Assembly: GCA_030765055.1 (NCBI GenBank)
Contig: CM060958.1
Location: 108,550,127-108,614,126, forward strand
DNA length: 64,000 bases
From: Mantis religiosa
Taxonomy: Eukaryota > Arthropoda > Insecta > Mantodea > Mantidae
Reading direction: 5' to 3'
The translations under genes were made by a program, and so were the position numbers. Each line of letters starts with the position of its first letter. Position 1 is the stretch's first letter. Of the stretch, positions 1 through 9,865 are shown one piece after another. Below the pieces are notes generated by a model, which ran no database searches, had not been told where the DNA came from, and saw only the letters and a program-made list of their open reading frames with translations.

Positions 1-95
1 CTTGATCTTCCTTTCCATCTTCCGTTGGCATGTTTCTTCATTAGTGTCCATGTTTGGCAACCATATAGTAAGACTGCAATGTTACAGGTTTGGAG
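1..95 (-). pseudogene. C-terminal fragment of a non-LTR reverse transcriptase
   Basis: The minus strand encodes pieces typical of the end of RTE-like reverse transcriptases: a short AVLLYGCQTWTL stretch in one frame and a TCQRKMERKIK stretch in a neighbouring frame. The frame change shows it is broken. It runs off the left edge of the window, so its full extent is unknown. In this family the segment lies after the catalytic domain and has no activity alone. I see the peptide similarity; the clade is inference. Confidence 0.5.
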
Positions 96-607
96 GATTT
101 TTATTTGAATATCTTCTATTTGAATAGTTCTTCCAATGCAAAATGTATTGAAAGAACTAAGAGAAGCTTAAAGTCTCGTTAAATGGAACATTTAAGAAAT
201 ATAAAATTAAAACAAATAGATAAATCAGAAGTTGCCAACCACTTCTGGAAATGCAATAATGAAATAGGTCAAAATATACAACTTTAAAAATCTGTACAAT
301 TTATAAGTGAACTGGATATTTGGGAAAAAAAATATATCCTAAATAGTGATAAAGAAACTATCTTGAATTTTGATATACCAGCATTTAATAGTGTTGTACA
401 GTTTATTAAACAGTCCACATGTAAAAGTTTCAATAATGTCAATGTTGTCCAGCCAACTATTATTAAATCATCTACCATAGATCAAGTTTGTAATTCAGAT
501 TTCAACCAGTCTAGGATTCCAATGAAGCAGCTGAAAGAGAAAATACATTGCCTTCGACTGACATTCGACAACCAGTGTAGGACTCCATTGAGGGGGATGC
601 CCTCAAC
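96..607. other. Unassigned AT-rich sequence
   Basis: Short open frames on both strands overlap at 284-617 but resemble no family I know, and codon use is as AT-rich as the surroundings. No repeat family of this window is recognisable here. Confidence 0.5.
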
Positions 608-1247
608 AAACACCTAACATAAGTTTATATTGAGGAATTAATCCTTAAAGAATTAATCCTTTTAAATACATTACTCCGGTATATGGGTGAATTTTGATTA
701 ATTAGAGCCAACTGAAAAATTCAATGCCATGGCCGGGATTTGAACCACGGATCTACTGGTTTCCGTCCAGTTGCTCTACCCTTTAGCTACCATGGTCAAC
801 GTGCCTTCCTGACATTAAATTCTCCAATTGACTCATCATATTTCCCGGTAGACCACTTTAGGGTTCTCAAATTTGAGACAACCACTTGTGGCGACTTACT
901 ATTGTAAGTACTTAATTACCAGGATTTTTATCGTAGATTATTTTTAATGTAAATTTATATTGAGGAATTAATCCTTAAAGAATTAATCCTTTTAAATACA
1001 TTACTCCGGTATATGGGTGATTTTTGATTAATTAGAGCCACAAGTGGTTGTCTCAAATTTGAGAACCCTAAAGTGGTCTACCGGGAAATATGATGAGTCA
1101 ATTGGAGAATTTAATATCAGGAAGGCACGTTGACCATGGTAGCTCAAGGGTAGAGCAACTGGACGGAAACCAGTAGATCCGTGGTTCAAATCCCGGCCAT
1201 GGCATTGAATTTTTCAGTTGGCTCTAATTAATCAAAAACACCTAACA
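608..1247 (-). mobile_element. Repeat-G composite insertion with 201-bp inverted arms and 12-bp TSD
   Basis: AAACACCTAACA occurs at 608-619 and exactly again at 1236-1247, so 620-1235 entered as one unit. Inside, 692-892 is the reverse complement of 1037-1237 with only about two differences. A 90-bp direct repeat at 621-710 and 951-1040 gives a 330-bp tandem period on the minus strand. Each arm carries a tRNA-like module (725-798 minus, 1131-1204 plus) with D-stem GCTC/GAGC, anticodon stem ACTGG/CCAGT and a B-box-like GGTTCAAATCC. The long TSD points to target-primed reverse transcription. There is no poly(A) tail. Confidence 0.75.
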
Positions 1248-1726
1248 GTTTAATTTCTTCAGGTCCAGAGACGATCCAACTTCAACTTGTCAATACCAGA
1301 GGTGACATCCAATCATCTGTGACCAGTAATATCATCTCTTGAGTCGAGAATGGTACCAGTGTTACAATTCTATAGGTTGACATTGGAAATCAGGAGACTT
1401 CCAATGGGCGAAGTTATAAGTTTCTTGAAGAGAAAGAAGGAAGACCACATTCAGTTTCTGCAGCATGGCCCGCTGAAGATGGTCAGGATATGACCGAAAA
1501 ACATGTTTCCGGAGGAAGTTTTGAACATCCAAAGCCTAAGTGAGTACTATTATACAAATTAAAGCATGCCAGCTACTAGTAATTAATAAAATTATGGAAG
1601 GATATTCGGAGAAACTACCCCAGTCTTCATCTATCGACTGATGGAAACCAAGGTCAGAATGCACGGTCGACTTGTGCCCTGCAAAATACCTTGTTGGATA
1701 GTCTCTGAATTTACAGTAAGTCAACC
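1248..1726. other. Unassigned sequence
   Basis: Mixed-composition DNA without a recognisable element or credible open frame. The segment around 1390-1545 is somewhat richer in GC and purines but gives no familiar protein. Confidence 0.4.
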
Positions 1727-2775
1727 TGGAACCTAGCTGGATGGTTCAGGCCTTTTCTTCTGTGAACCGCATGTGAACCGCATTCGGGAGGTCCGGGTTC
1801 GATTCCCGTGGCCGACCTACCTAACCCATGTTTTTTTCGGGGACTTTCCCGGGTCGTTAGGCGAATGCTGGGTAGGTTAATTACATTCCCCAAATTTCCT
1901 GTCCCTCCATTTCATCTCCATTATGATTTCACGCCATCTCTCATCTGGTGGTATCTTTCAGGGTGGAGTTGTCGGCGGGAGTCTCGGCGGTGCATGGCAG
2001 GTTAATATGCTCTGAGGAGAACTACTTCCTCCTCCGGTAGGGCGGTTGCCGGTCTCCGCATCTCGGCTGGGACCATTTCGGGATCGCCAGCCAGGCACCT
2101 TTGGGGCTCCTATCGCCTACCTGGGACCTTTGGGGTTCGGCTGCTGGGCTCGTTGCCGTCCTGCAGTAGGGGAGCGAGAGCCCTTCCCTGAATGGCAGTT
2201 GTTCGGACTGGGTTGGACGCGAGGGGATAGTGTGTTCCCGATACCCGATCGGGTACCTCCAGCCAGGCTTCGGCCGCCCGGAGGAGGCAGAGGGTTGCTT
2301 AACATGTCCCGGGTAGCCTGCAGAGCTAGTAGAAGGTGTGCTTGATCACCAGGCGGCCTCACTGAGATTATTCGGTAGTCTTCCCTGCGGAGTTGACGCG
2401 AGTAAGTTGCGTATCCAATTCCACCCGTCTTGACGTTGTTGTCGATGGGCGAGGGGGGGCTTTTTAGACTCAAGGTACTGCCCCGGAGTTTTCCATCGCT
2501 CCCGGGTTGATAGAGGCCGGAGTCTTCGAACTTTAGGGTAGAAATCGTGACAAAGTCAGTGTCCTTTGGCCTGTCCTGTCGGGGAAATCGCTATCTAAGT
2601 AAACTCTAAGGACCCTGCCCATCTTTAGTATCGTGGATCCTTGGGTCGGTCGTCATCTGTCTCCTTCGCCTCACCCCGGGGGTGTCCCACTTGGGGGCAT
2701 AGGCACAATGGACCCAGCATGGTGGCCTACATACCGAATACCCTCCGTAATGAAATCCTAATCTTAAGACAACTC
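1727..2775 (+). mobile_element. Repeat-B copy split by Repeat-C
   Basis: The tRNA-like head has a B box around GGTTCGATTCCCGTGG. The body shows the landmarks shared by other copies: CGTTAGGCGAATGCTGGGTAGG, a TCCATTTCATCTCC segment, a GTCTCGGCGGTGCATGGCAGG segment, and an end near CCTCCGTAATGAAATCCTAA. Compared with the copies at 17566-18190 and 55495-56145, the body is interrupted after GGGGAGCGAG by about 380 bp of Repeat-C. Short open frames here are read-through of the repeat, not genes. Confidence 0.75.
2176..2560 (+). mobile_element. Repeat-C, GC-rich block nested in Repeat-B
   Basis: This block matches 39800-40190: TTGTTCGGA.TGGGTTGGAC, CAGTGTGTTCCCGA, CACCAGGCGGC, TTATTCGGTAGTCTTCCCTG and CACCCGTCTTGACGTTGTTG all occur in order in both places. 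It sits inside Repeat-B, between the GAGCGAG and CCTGTCCTGTCGGGG landmarks. I saw no clear target duplication. It lacks the first part of the longer copy at 39.6 kb. Its class is unknown. Confidence 0.6.
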
Positions 2776-3810
2776 GAACCATTTTTATTCTTTATTTAAT
2801 TGTTTATAAATAATTAATTAGTTTTAAATCAGTTGTATAAGCTGTCCAAATCAGGCCTCCGACAAACATGTTATTGAGAAACATTAAAGAAACCAGCCTC
2901 ATTTGTAAAGTATACAAATACGAAGATGCAAATGAAGCAAGTATCAAGCTAAAAGCGCGTTGCTGGAGAAATGAGCTTTTACTGCAAAGGGGGCATGTTA
3001 AATTGTGCTTAATACCCAAGTTAGCCTTGCTATTTTCCTTTTCGATGTGTTTACGGATTTCTTTTTGTCTACAGCGTCAAGCCTTCCTCTTCTTAACGAA
3101 TTATGATGCTTTAATGTTGTGTTTGTCATGGAAATTGAGACTGGCATTTGAATTGTCGCATTCCTTATTTGGAACTTCCTTCTCGTCGTCAACATCACGG
3201 AAACAACATCCATTCTTTACGTCTAGCAGATAAACTTGCGTAACAACGTTGGTGCTCCAAAGGGATTCTAATGTATTACGTCTAACTTGTTTTTCTTTAG
3301 CAAAAGCAAAAAATTATAAATACAGTACATTTGTGAATAGTAAGTAGTGGAGATGTATCTATAAAATCTATTAAGTTGTTTTACCATAATTATATTTTAA
3401 TCTTAACAAGAAAATATGAGCGATTCATTTCTGTTTCTTTTGTACCATTTGGTAATAGAAAATATAAAAATTAAGCTTTTTTAAATTAAGGCACGATGTT
3501 TAAATGTCATGTTTTCAGCATCCCATTCCATTCTGAGAGGAAAGACTGCTTAATTTTGCTGATATGCCTTTTTACCAGGTTTGAGGTTCTTTTATGGGCT
3601 GGTGACATGGGACCACCGGCTTTACTACCTTTCCGAAAGAAGGCATACTAAGGATTTTTACTGCCGAAAAGACGGCCATCCGCCTGATTCGAACCCGCGA
3701 TCTCAAGAAAAGTCACTCTCAGATTATCGAGGATGCCGTAGTAGAAGGAGAAAATATGCATTCGAATACACAAATGAATAAATCACCAGAAATACACGTA
3801 TTTAAACCAC
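2776..3810. other. Unassigned sequence with a 121-codon open frame
   Basis: The longest open frame is 2868-3233 on the plus strand, overlapped by an open frame on the other strand at 2998-3213. Neither shows a domain I recognise, a signal peptide or splice context, and the dual-strand openness suggests chance. A GC-containing stretch at 3590-3700 resembles the end of a tRNA-like repeat (TTCGAACCCGCG) but is too degraded to assign. Confidence 0.4.
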
Positions 3811-4018
3811 AAATACCGCATTCTGGAGGCACGGGTTTGATTCCCGTAGCCGACCAAACTGACCCATGGTTTTTTCGGGGTTTTCCCGGGTCGTTAGGCG
3901 AATGCTGGTAGGTTAATTATGTTCTCCGTATTTCCTGTACCTCCATTTCATCTCCGTTATCATTTCACATCATCTCTCATCTGGTGGTCTATTTCAGGGT
4001 AGAAATGTCGGCGGGTGT
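3811..4018 (+). mobile_element. 5' part of a Repeat-B copy
   Basis: Starts in the tRNA-like head (GGGTTTGATTCCCGTAGCC) and follows Repeat-B through TCGTTAGGCGAATGCTGG to AGAAATGTCGGCGGGTGTC, then stops abruptly and continues as mariner sequence. The 3' two thirds of the repeat are missing. The junction suggests recombination or insertion followed by deletion. Confidence 0.7.
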
Positions 4019-4626
4019 CTGGCGCGAAATAAAACTACAGTTCAAACAGTGGACTGCAAAGGGTGAACCGGCTCCAAAGAAAGAGCAAGAACTGTTTTTT
4101 TCGGCTGGGAAAGTGATGGCGGTTTTTTTGGGGGATTGTCATGGAGTTATTTTAATCGATTATCTTCAAAAAGGAAAACCCATTTCAGGAGCATACTACG
4201 CATCATTACTTGACAAGCTGAAGGCAGAACTTGCGGGGAAACAGCCACATTTGTAGAAAAAGAAAATCCTGTTTCACCAAGACAACGCACCGTCTCACTC
4301 CTCAGCGGTTGCAATGCCAAAAATCCACGAATAACGGTTTGAACTGCTCGATAATCCGCCTTACAACACCAGATCTACTTCTTTTGTTCCATCTGAAAAT
4401 TGCGCTCGGAGGATTGAGATTTTCGTTAAATGAAGAGAGAATTACCTTCGTGAACAAATATTTTGCAGAGAAAAACGCCGAGTACTATTTGGACGGGTTA
4501 CAGAGATGGGAGCATCGCTTGGAGAAGTGTGTAAAGTTACAAGGAGACCATGTTGAAAAATTAAAAAAAGTATTTTGGACAAAAGAATCTTGTATCTTTA
4601 TTAGGTCGGAAAATTTTCAAACCACC
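4019..4626 (+). pseudogene. 5'-truncated mariner transposase (C-terminal half)
   Basis: Broken copy of the mariner family also seen at 33.4, 46.8 and 57.6 kb. Mariner transposases cut and paste DNA through a D,D34D catalytic triad. The frame at 3984-4256 carries the conserved AGKVMAVF and IDYLQKGKPISGAYYASLLDKLKAEL segments. A shifted frame at 4231-4692 begins in the LFHQDNAPSH region (second catalytic Asp), which is disrupted by the frame change. The C terminus (NKYFAEKNAEYYLDGLQRW) is clear. The N-terminal half and 5' terminal repeat are absent, replaced by Repeat-B. The 3' terminal repeat ends at 4626 next to TA (4627-4628). Confidence 0.8.
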
Positions 4627-4721
4627 TATGTCCCTATACTACTGGCATCTCCAACAGTACTTAAAGGATACTCGAGAGTATTGAAGGGATAGCTACAATA
4701 TAATCACGCGGAGTCAATATC

Positions 4722-4983
4722 AACGTTACATGGAGACGGCCTCGGTAGCGTAGATGGTAGCGTGTCTGCTTCACGTTCAAGAGGTCCCGAGTTCGAATCT
4801 CGGTCAGGGTGAGTTACCTGGATAAGGTTATCTTTCAAGACGAATGTCGGGTAGCTCTAAGTTCCATGGACCCGGGACTCATTTGAGCATCATTTCACCC
4901 AATTCATTCACCGTCCGATATGACTTAACGTTGGAAGACGTAAAATAAAAAAAAAAAACAATAAAAAAAAAACGTTACATGGA
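4722..4983 (+). mobile_element. SINE-A with perfect 13-bp TSD
   Basis: AACGTTACATGGA at 4722-4734 is repeated exactly at 4971-4983. Between lies a tRNA-like head (GGTAGCGTAGATGGTAGCG as A-box region, GAGTTCGAATCTCGG as B-box region), a body with AGACGAATGTCGGGTAGCTC, and an A-rich tail. The intact TSD makes this a recent or well-preserved retroposition and defines the family's ends. It presumably depended on a LINE for copying. Confidence 0.9.
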
Positions 4984-5460
4984 AGTGATGATGTGGGATT
5001 AGGCAGTCATGTGTTACCTACAACAATGCAGGCAGTAATGCAATCTCTTCGTAATTCCCATATTTCCAAATAAACCACATGAGCTTTAGTATACTTCACA
5101 AAACCTTCCTTTGTAATCCTAGGATAATTTAAGGAGATACTTGCCATAAATAATATATTATAAATCCATGTGCAGTATTAACTACTAGACATAAATTAAC
5201 GAGGAACAGACTTTTAGCATTATAGAGATATTAACATTTAATCAACCTTTATTAAAGTAATACTGTGTGTAAGCTAAAATGTAAAGCAAATTGAATATAA
5301 TAATACTCATAATTATAGAAGGAAAAGTCCTGACTAAACATTAAGAAATGTTTTAAAATTTGCCAAATTAAAATATTACACTGATACATAATCAAGTTTA
5401 ATTTTATATAATGCATTAATGCCCTACTGCACAAACAGATGCTAAAATCGACGTTAACAA
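4984..5460. other. Unassigned AT-rich sequence
   Basis: No element landmarks or credible open frames. A minus-strand open frame at 5252-5434 is hydrophobic and AT-driven and probably chance. Confidence 0.4.
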
Positions 5461-5659
5461 ATGTAACGTAACTATTGTCACAGCGCTAACACTACTGTTA
5501 AATTTCTTGCATTTCACCAACCTGTTTTCCTAAAATCTCAACAAACACGTGTTAACGCCAAGAAACTTGTAAATATTACAGCTATGGAAGGCTGTGGATG
5601 AGTCGTATTAGTTTCTGAACGTACGTTGCGCTTTTGTTGTTGTTTTCGTCTGCACACAG

Positions 5660-5929
5660 TTGAAAAAATGGCGGATAAACAAAACCGTAAACAAAAGCGG
5701 CGGGACAAATTTCTCATCGATGGAGAAATACTTGTTAATTGAATTGGTGACGAAGTGTAAGGGTATCATGGAAAATAAGAGAACGGATGCAGTGAATGTA
5801 AAAGAGAAAGATGTCACGTGGGAAAATATTGGAAACGAATTTAATACAAATGCATGTGTCACGACGACAAGCACCAAACAACTTCGTCAGTATTACGTAA
5901 ATTTAAAACGAGGTGCTAAGGACAAGTGA
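5660..5929 (+). CDS. Myb/SANT-like (zeste-type) DNA-binding domain protein, partial
   Basis: An 89-residue open frame matches the Myb/SANT-like domain found in zeste-type regulators and Harbinger accessory proteins. The pattern is an aromatic- and acidic-rich first helix (FSSMEKYLLIELVTKCK), a KRTDAV linker, a central KEKDVTWENIGNEFN helix, and a final recognition helix with TTSTKQLRQYYVNLKRGAK. It stops right after this domain, so the longer C-terminal part usual for these proteins is missing. Its last ~45 bases begin a tandem duplication repeated at about 6058. It lies between inverted TTCACCAAC motifs. It could be a transposon accessory gene or a processed host fragment; I favour the former. 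Confidence 0.55.
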   Translation: MKKWRINKTVNKSGGTNFSSMEKYLLIELVTKCKGIMENKRTDAVNVKEKDVTWENIGNEFNTNACVTTTSTKQLRQYYVNLKRGAKDK

Positions 5930-6236
5930 CTTAAACGTTTCACGACGGAAGGTGGACAATGTATTATCCACATAATTCAGTGAATTATAAAATCGCAAAG
6001 TTATTAATACTTGAAGCAAAGGCGAGATCGCCATATTCCTTTTGATGCATGTTCTCACTCAGTATTAAGTAAATTTAAAACGAGAAGCGAAGAAAGACAA
6101 GTGACGAATGACTTGAACGTTTCAAGACGGGAGGTGGACAATGTATTATCCACATAATTCAGTGAATTATAAAATATCAAAGGTATTAGTACTTGAAGCA
6201 AAGGCGAGATTGGCATATTCCTTTCGATGCATGTTC
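5886..6236 (+). repeat. Tandem duplication, unit about 170 bp
   Basis: 5886-6053 and 6058-6236 share landmarks in order: CAGTATTA.GTAAATTTAAAACGAG, GGTGGACAATGTATTATCCAC, CATAATTCAGTGAATTATAA, ACTTGAAGCAAAGGCGAGAT and GATGCATGTTCT. The second copy has a small insertion near AAGAAAGACAAGTGACGAAT. The duplication starts inside the Myb/SANT frame and probably arose after it decayed. Confidence 0.75.
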
Positions 6237-6300
6237 TAACCTTTCTTGTACTTCCGCTGTTAGCTTCATAGCAACTTGTTTCGGCAGTCTTTACCTCTGT

Positions 6301-6305
<5 letters not shown>

Positions 6306-6336
<31 letters not shown>
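6306..6336. repeat. Poly(T) tract
   Basis: About 31 consecutive T. This could be the remnant of a minus-strand retroposon tail, but no SINE body is visible beside it. Confidence 0.85.
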
Positions 6337-6625
6337 GATAGCTCCTCAAAATTTTTTCTCCTTATAGGACGTACTCTATTACGAATACCATTTAGATAGT
6401 CTTAAATATAGCAGTTCGACATCAACAGCTGAGTTCATGCTCGCCATCTTGACTACTTAAAATTGTTAAGGACTTAACAACATAAATTTGGCTTGTCAGT
6501 TTAACAACAGATTTAACATGAATGTTAAACTAACACTTGTTGGTGAAATGCAATTTTTGTTTTAACTATTGCTAAACCTGTGTTAAGTCTTAACATCTGT
6601 TGGTGAAATCGGGAGTAAGTAAGAC

Positions 6626-7850
6626 AAAAATGACTTGTTTAATGCTGTAATTACTAAGCAATAATTATATACATTACACTTGTAATTTTCTTTCTTCGTT
6701 TTAATTTCGATATCTTCATGGAAACATTTTGAAGATCTGGCACAGTGATAACTTTTCATAAATGAAGTTAGTTTAACGTATTACCTCTGGAAAATAAATT
6801 AAGAACAGTTTATGCACCTTTCCTGGAGAATTGTATAATTAAATCATTTTTCTTATTCTTCTTATCTGTTTTACCTAATCGATTCCTGCTCTTCCTGTTT
6901 CCAATTCTGGTTTTTCTGCTTCCCTCCCCCCTCTCGGTTGTTGAATGGTTTTTACTGGTGACAAATTAGGTAGTTTAATTCGTAAATGGTTTCCCTCTTC
7001 CTTTCTGCCTCTCTTTTTTCTCTGTTACTATCTCCGTCTCAGATACAGATACGTGCACACAGATATTTCAGTTTTGGGCTTCTTTTCCTAAACAAATACG
7101 TCATAGACTTGGCATTTATCTTCCTAGTATCTTCTCTAAACATCAAAATTCCCTATAAGCGTATACATTGTCTCTCGTCATAGCGAATGGCTATATTTCT
7201 GCGATTATTATCTAACAAGATAACCAAAAAGCTTCATTGCTGCCAAATGGTGAAACTTCCTTTTTGTTTCTTTTAGTGTTTTCATTTCATTTCAACGCGG
7301 TAATTACCGAAAAAGTGGGCTCGGTGGTAACGTGTGAAGTTCTGATGCTCATTGGCTTTTCGTGTTTTTCCCTGGAAGGTAAGACGAATGTTTTTCCTCT
7401 TCTATTTGTGGTATTTCGTATCCCTCTTTGACGTTACAGGACGATTCCGGGAATACCGAGGCCTGCGATTTGGAGCTTCTCGGCTCCACCAGAGGATGGC
7501 CGTTTGAGGCTCCGGTGCTGAGTCTTGGTTTCTCTTGTTCCCGCTGTAGGCGGCCTCTAAGCCACCCTCCGGTATACTGGGCAAGCCACCAGAGTCGGAG
7601 TGCTGGGTGTCCTCTCAGTTACCTAATCTATCCCCTAGCTATAAAAAAAGAAAAATTGCCACTTACTATAATGGCATTCAGAAAGAAACGAGCTGAACTC
7701 TAGTATGCGCAAACCGGTGACAGGATTGTAACACTGTGGCTTGTGTAACGAAGTGTTGTTCCGACCAAAGCGTGGAAGTTTACAGCCCGTCGCTAGAGAG
7801 CACGCGTGTACGTCACGTGACTATACTAAGCTAGCAGCAGCATGCATCAA
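6626..7850. other. Unassigned sequence with a GC-rich 7430-7640 block
   Basis: Mostly AT- and TC-rich DNA. The 7430-7640 segment is clearly richer in GC and resembles the style of the local SINE-type repeats (CCACCAGAGGATGGCC, CCCGCTGTAGGCGGCC), but I could not match it to another copy in the window. A 91-codon open frame over it is probably incidental. Confidence 0.35.
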
Positions 7851-7879
7851 TCGTCCAACGCTGCCAGTCGCATTGTAAA

Positions 7880-8842
7880 CAGTGAAATGGAGGCATCAAA
7901 AGAAGAGCAAAGAAATATTCGTTTTATGACAGCGGAAGAAGTAGGGGAAACGGACATTCATCGACAAATGTCACAAATGTATGGCAAACACTGCATGTCC
8001 CTTGCAAAAGTCAAGGCGTAGCACAAGCACTGCTCTCATTACCCAGGACTGCTGAGTGACAGTGAAAGCCATAGCCGCCGAGGTCGGATTGAACATCGGA
8101 AGTGTTCACACCATCATGAAGGAACGACTGCTCTTGCGCAAAGTGTGTGCCCAATGAGTGCCCCACAGTCTTCAACCATACCGGGAAGCATGTCGAATAG
8201 CCCACATTGTTGGTCATCTGCAGCGCTATGCTAGGGAAGGGAATCAGTTCCTGGCACGAGTGGTGGTTGTAGATGAGTCAAGGTGTCATCACTTCGAACC
8301 TGAATCAAAATAACAAAGTATCCAGTGGAAGTATCCAGGATCACCATCACAAAATAAAGCCAAGGCCATCCACATAAGCAGGAAAGGTTATTCTGACGTT
8401 CTTCTTTGACCTAGATGGCCATCTTCTGATACACTTGCTGCAGTACGGGACAAATGTGAATGCCCAGCGTGACTCGCAACCCTTGACTAACCTTCGCCAG
8501 GCGATCAAATCAAAACAAGTCAATCCCACCAATGAGGCCATTCTGCTCCACGACAATGCAAAGCCTCATATTGCCAACACAGCCGCGACACTCCTGCAGA
8601 AATTCAGAGGTTCTCGGCCACCCTCCATACAGTCCAGACCTCTCTCTCCCTGTGATTGCGCCATTTTTGGTCCCCTTAAAAAGGCACTGAGGGGCAGACG
8701 ATTCACCTCGGACGACGACGTCCAGCTATACGCGCGGAACTGGCTCACATTGCAGTTCCGAAACTTTTATGAGACTGCCATTCACTGCCTTGTGTCACAG
8801 TGGGACAAGTGTCTCAACAGCCAGGGCCAATACTTCTAACAT
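7880..8842 (+). pseudogene. Mariner-type transposase pseudogene
   Basis: A degraded Tc1/mariner-superfamily transposase spread over three frames. An N-terminal frame starts at about 7888 (MEASKEEQRNIRFM). A VDESRCHHFEPESK segment follows, holding the first catalytic Asp, then a LHDNAKPHIANTAATLLQKF segment with the second Asp. The LSPCDCAIFGPLKKALRGR segment holds the third Asp, and the end is CLVSQWDKCLNSQGQYF. Many stops and shifts separate these. The D..D..D order fits the mariner family. It is unlike the two better-preserved mariner families in this window and I could not define its terminal repeats. Confidence 0.75.
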
Positions 8843-8939
8843 ACAGGCATTGGCTTCTGTAATGTCTCCGTCTCGTTTCTCTTTAAACGTACCTTATACC
8901 TATACTATGCAGTTATTGCCTTAGCTAAAGTAATAGTTG

Positions 8940-9390
8940 CTTTCTTGACTATCATCAACTTTACTGAGCGAAGTGCTGCAAGCTGTAGTACTTGTGAGTC
9001 GTAATCGAGACATCGTAGGTTCGATCCTTGTGGCCGGTTTCGCTAGGGAATAGGGAAAACTGCATTACATCTCCCGATTCTCTTCTTCCAAAATTTAGCA
9101 TTTGCCTTCACCTGTTTGATTGTTTCAGCGTTACAACGAGTCGGTGGAAACAATGGCGCTGCATGGCAGGGGAGAAGGACGCCCACGGCAAAACTCTGTG
9201 CCCTACCGTGCCAATTGCAATTTGCTAGCCTCACAATGAGGGTAGTGCCGGATTGGTACACCCCCAAAGGGTTGTTTCAATCTGAAACTGTTAGTTCTGA
9301 AAAGACTTATCGACTGACCGGCTTACGCCTTCCCTTATCTCATCCCTTCCTTCCGAGACGCCCCCTTTTGGGCACAGGTAGAAAAGGCCC
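8940..9390 (+). mobile_element. Repeat-B-like tRNA-derived repeat, variant
   Basis: The tRNA-like head (GTAGGTTCGATCCTTGTGGCCGG) is followed by Repeat-B-type landmarks (TACATCTCCCGATTCTCTTC, GTTTCAGCG, GGCGCTGCATGGCAGG) and then diverged sequence. The 56240-56690 copy is a related variant. Open frames on both strands here are read-through. Confidence 0.5.
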
Positions 9391-9735
9391 CAAAAACCTC
9401 AACGTGTCAGTGCACCTCCGCTGTTCTTACCCTACTTTCCTTTTTTGGATTTGTTAGCAAAATTTGTTTAAATAAAAAATACTGATAACAGGGAATCCTC
9501 AATAGAATGTAACAGGGATAGGCTAACAAGACTATTATCAAAACTTGGTAACAAGTACTTTTCTTAATAATGTAGAGGAAAATGAAGAAACAAGTAGGAT
9601 GGTCTTCAAATATTTCAACCCTTTATTCTTCGACATTTTAGTTAAGTCATATGTTATTGAGAATCAGTTGATCCTCTATACATAAATAAAACTGGAACAC
9701 AATCTTTTTTGTCACATTCGAGTTTAGATGAATCA

Positions 9736-9760
9736 GCATTCCCCCCCCCCCCCCTCCCCC
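9736..9760. repeat. Poly(C) tract
   Basis: C homopolymer of about 15 bases followed by a C-rich continuation broken by a single T, abutting the SINE-A fragment that follows. Confidence 0.8.
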
Positions 9761-9765
9761 CATTA

Positions 9766-9828
9766 TCGTCCTCCACGTTAAGTCATATCGGACACTGAAT
9801 AAAGTGGATGAAATGATCTCACTTTCTT
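9766..9828 (-). mobile_element. SINE-A 3' end fragment
   Basis: The minus strand gives only the tail of SINE-A (plus-strand text GTCCTCCACGTTAAGTCATATCGGAC and onward). It is truncated before the body, as expected for a 5'-truncated retroposon. Confidence 0.65.
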
Positions 9829-9865
9829 CTCGGACAGCCAGCCAGGTGAAAAATGATGATTAGAT

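Larger units (their letters stand above)
5465..6625 (+). mobile_element. Harbinger-like element remnant with Myb/SANT gene piece
   Basis: A motif TTGCATTTCACCAAC at 5507-5521 is mirrored by GTTGGTGAAATGCAA at 6539-6553, with a further TGTTGGTGAAAT at 6598-6609. Sub-terminal TTAAC/GTTAA-rich repeats also occur at both sides. Inverted ends enclosing a Myb/SANT-like frame fit a PIF/Harbinger-type element, whose second gene is a Myb-like DNA-binding protein. No transposase is present and no TSD could be fixed, so exact ends are uncertain. Confidence 0.45.

Noticed and set aside
725..798. Functional tRNA gene
   Set aside because: Good D and anticodon stems but mismatched T stem, C at position 33, and identical modules within a retroposed repeat.
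2046..2473. Overlapping 99- and 118-codon frames
   Set aside because: They lie across the Repeat-B/Repeat-C junction on opposite strands. Similar frames recur wherever these GC-rich repeats occur.
2868..3233. 121-codon frame as a possible gene
   Set aside because: No start context, domain or repeat support, and the opposite strand is open over the same place.
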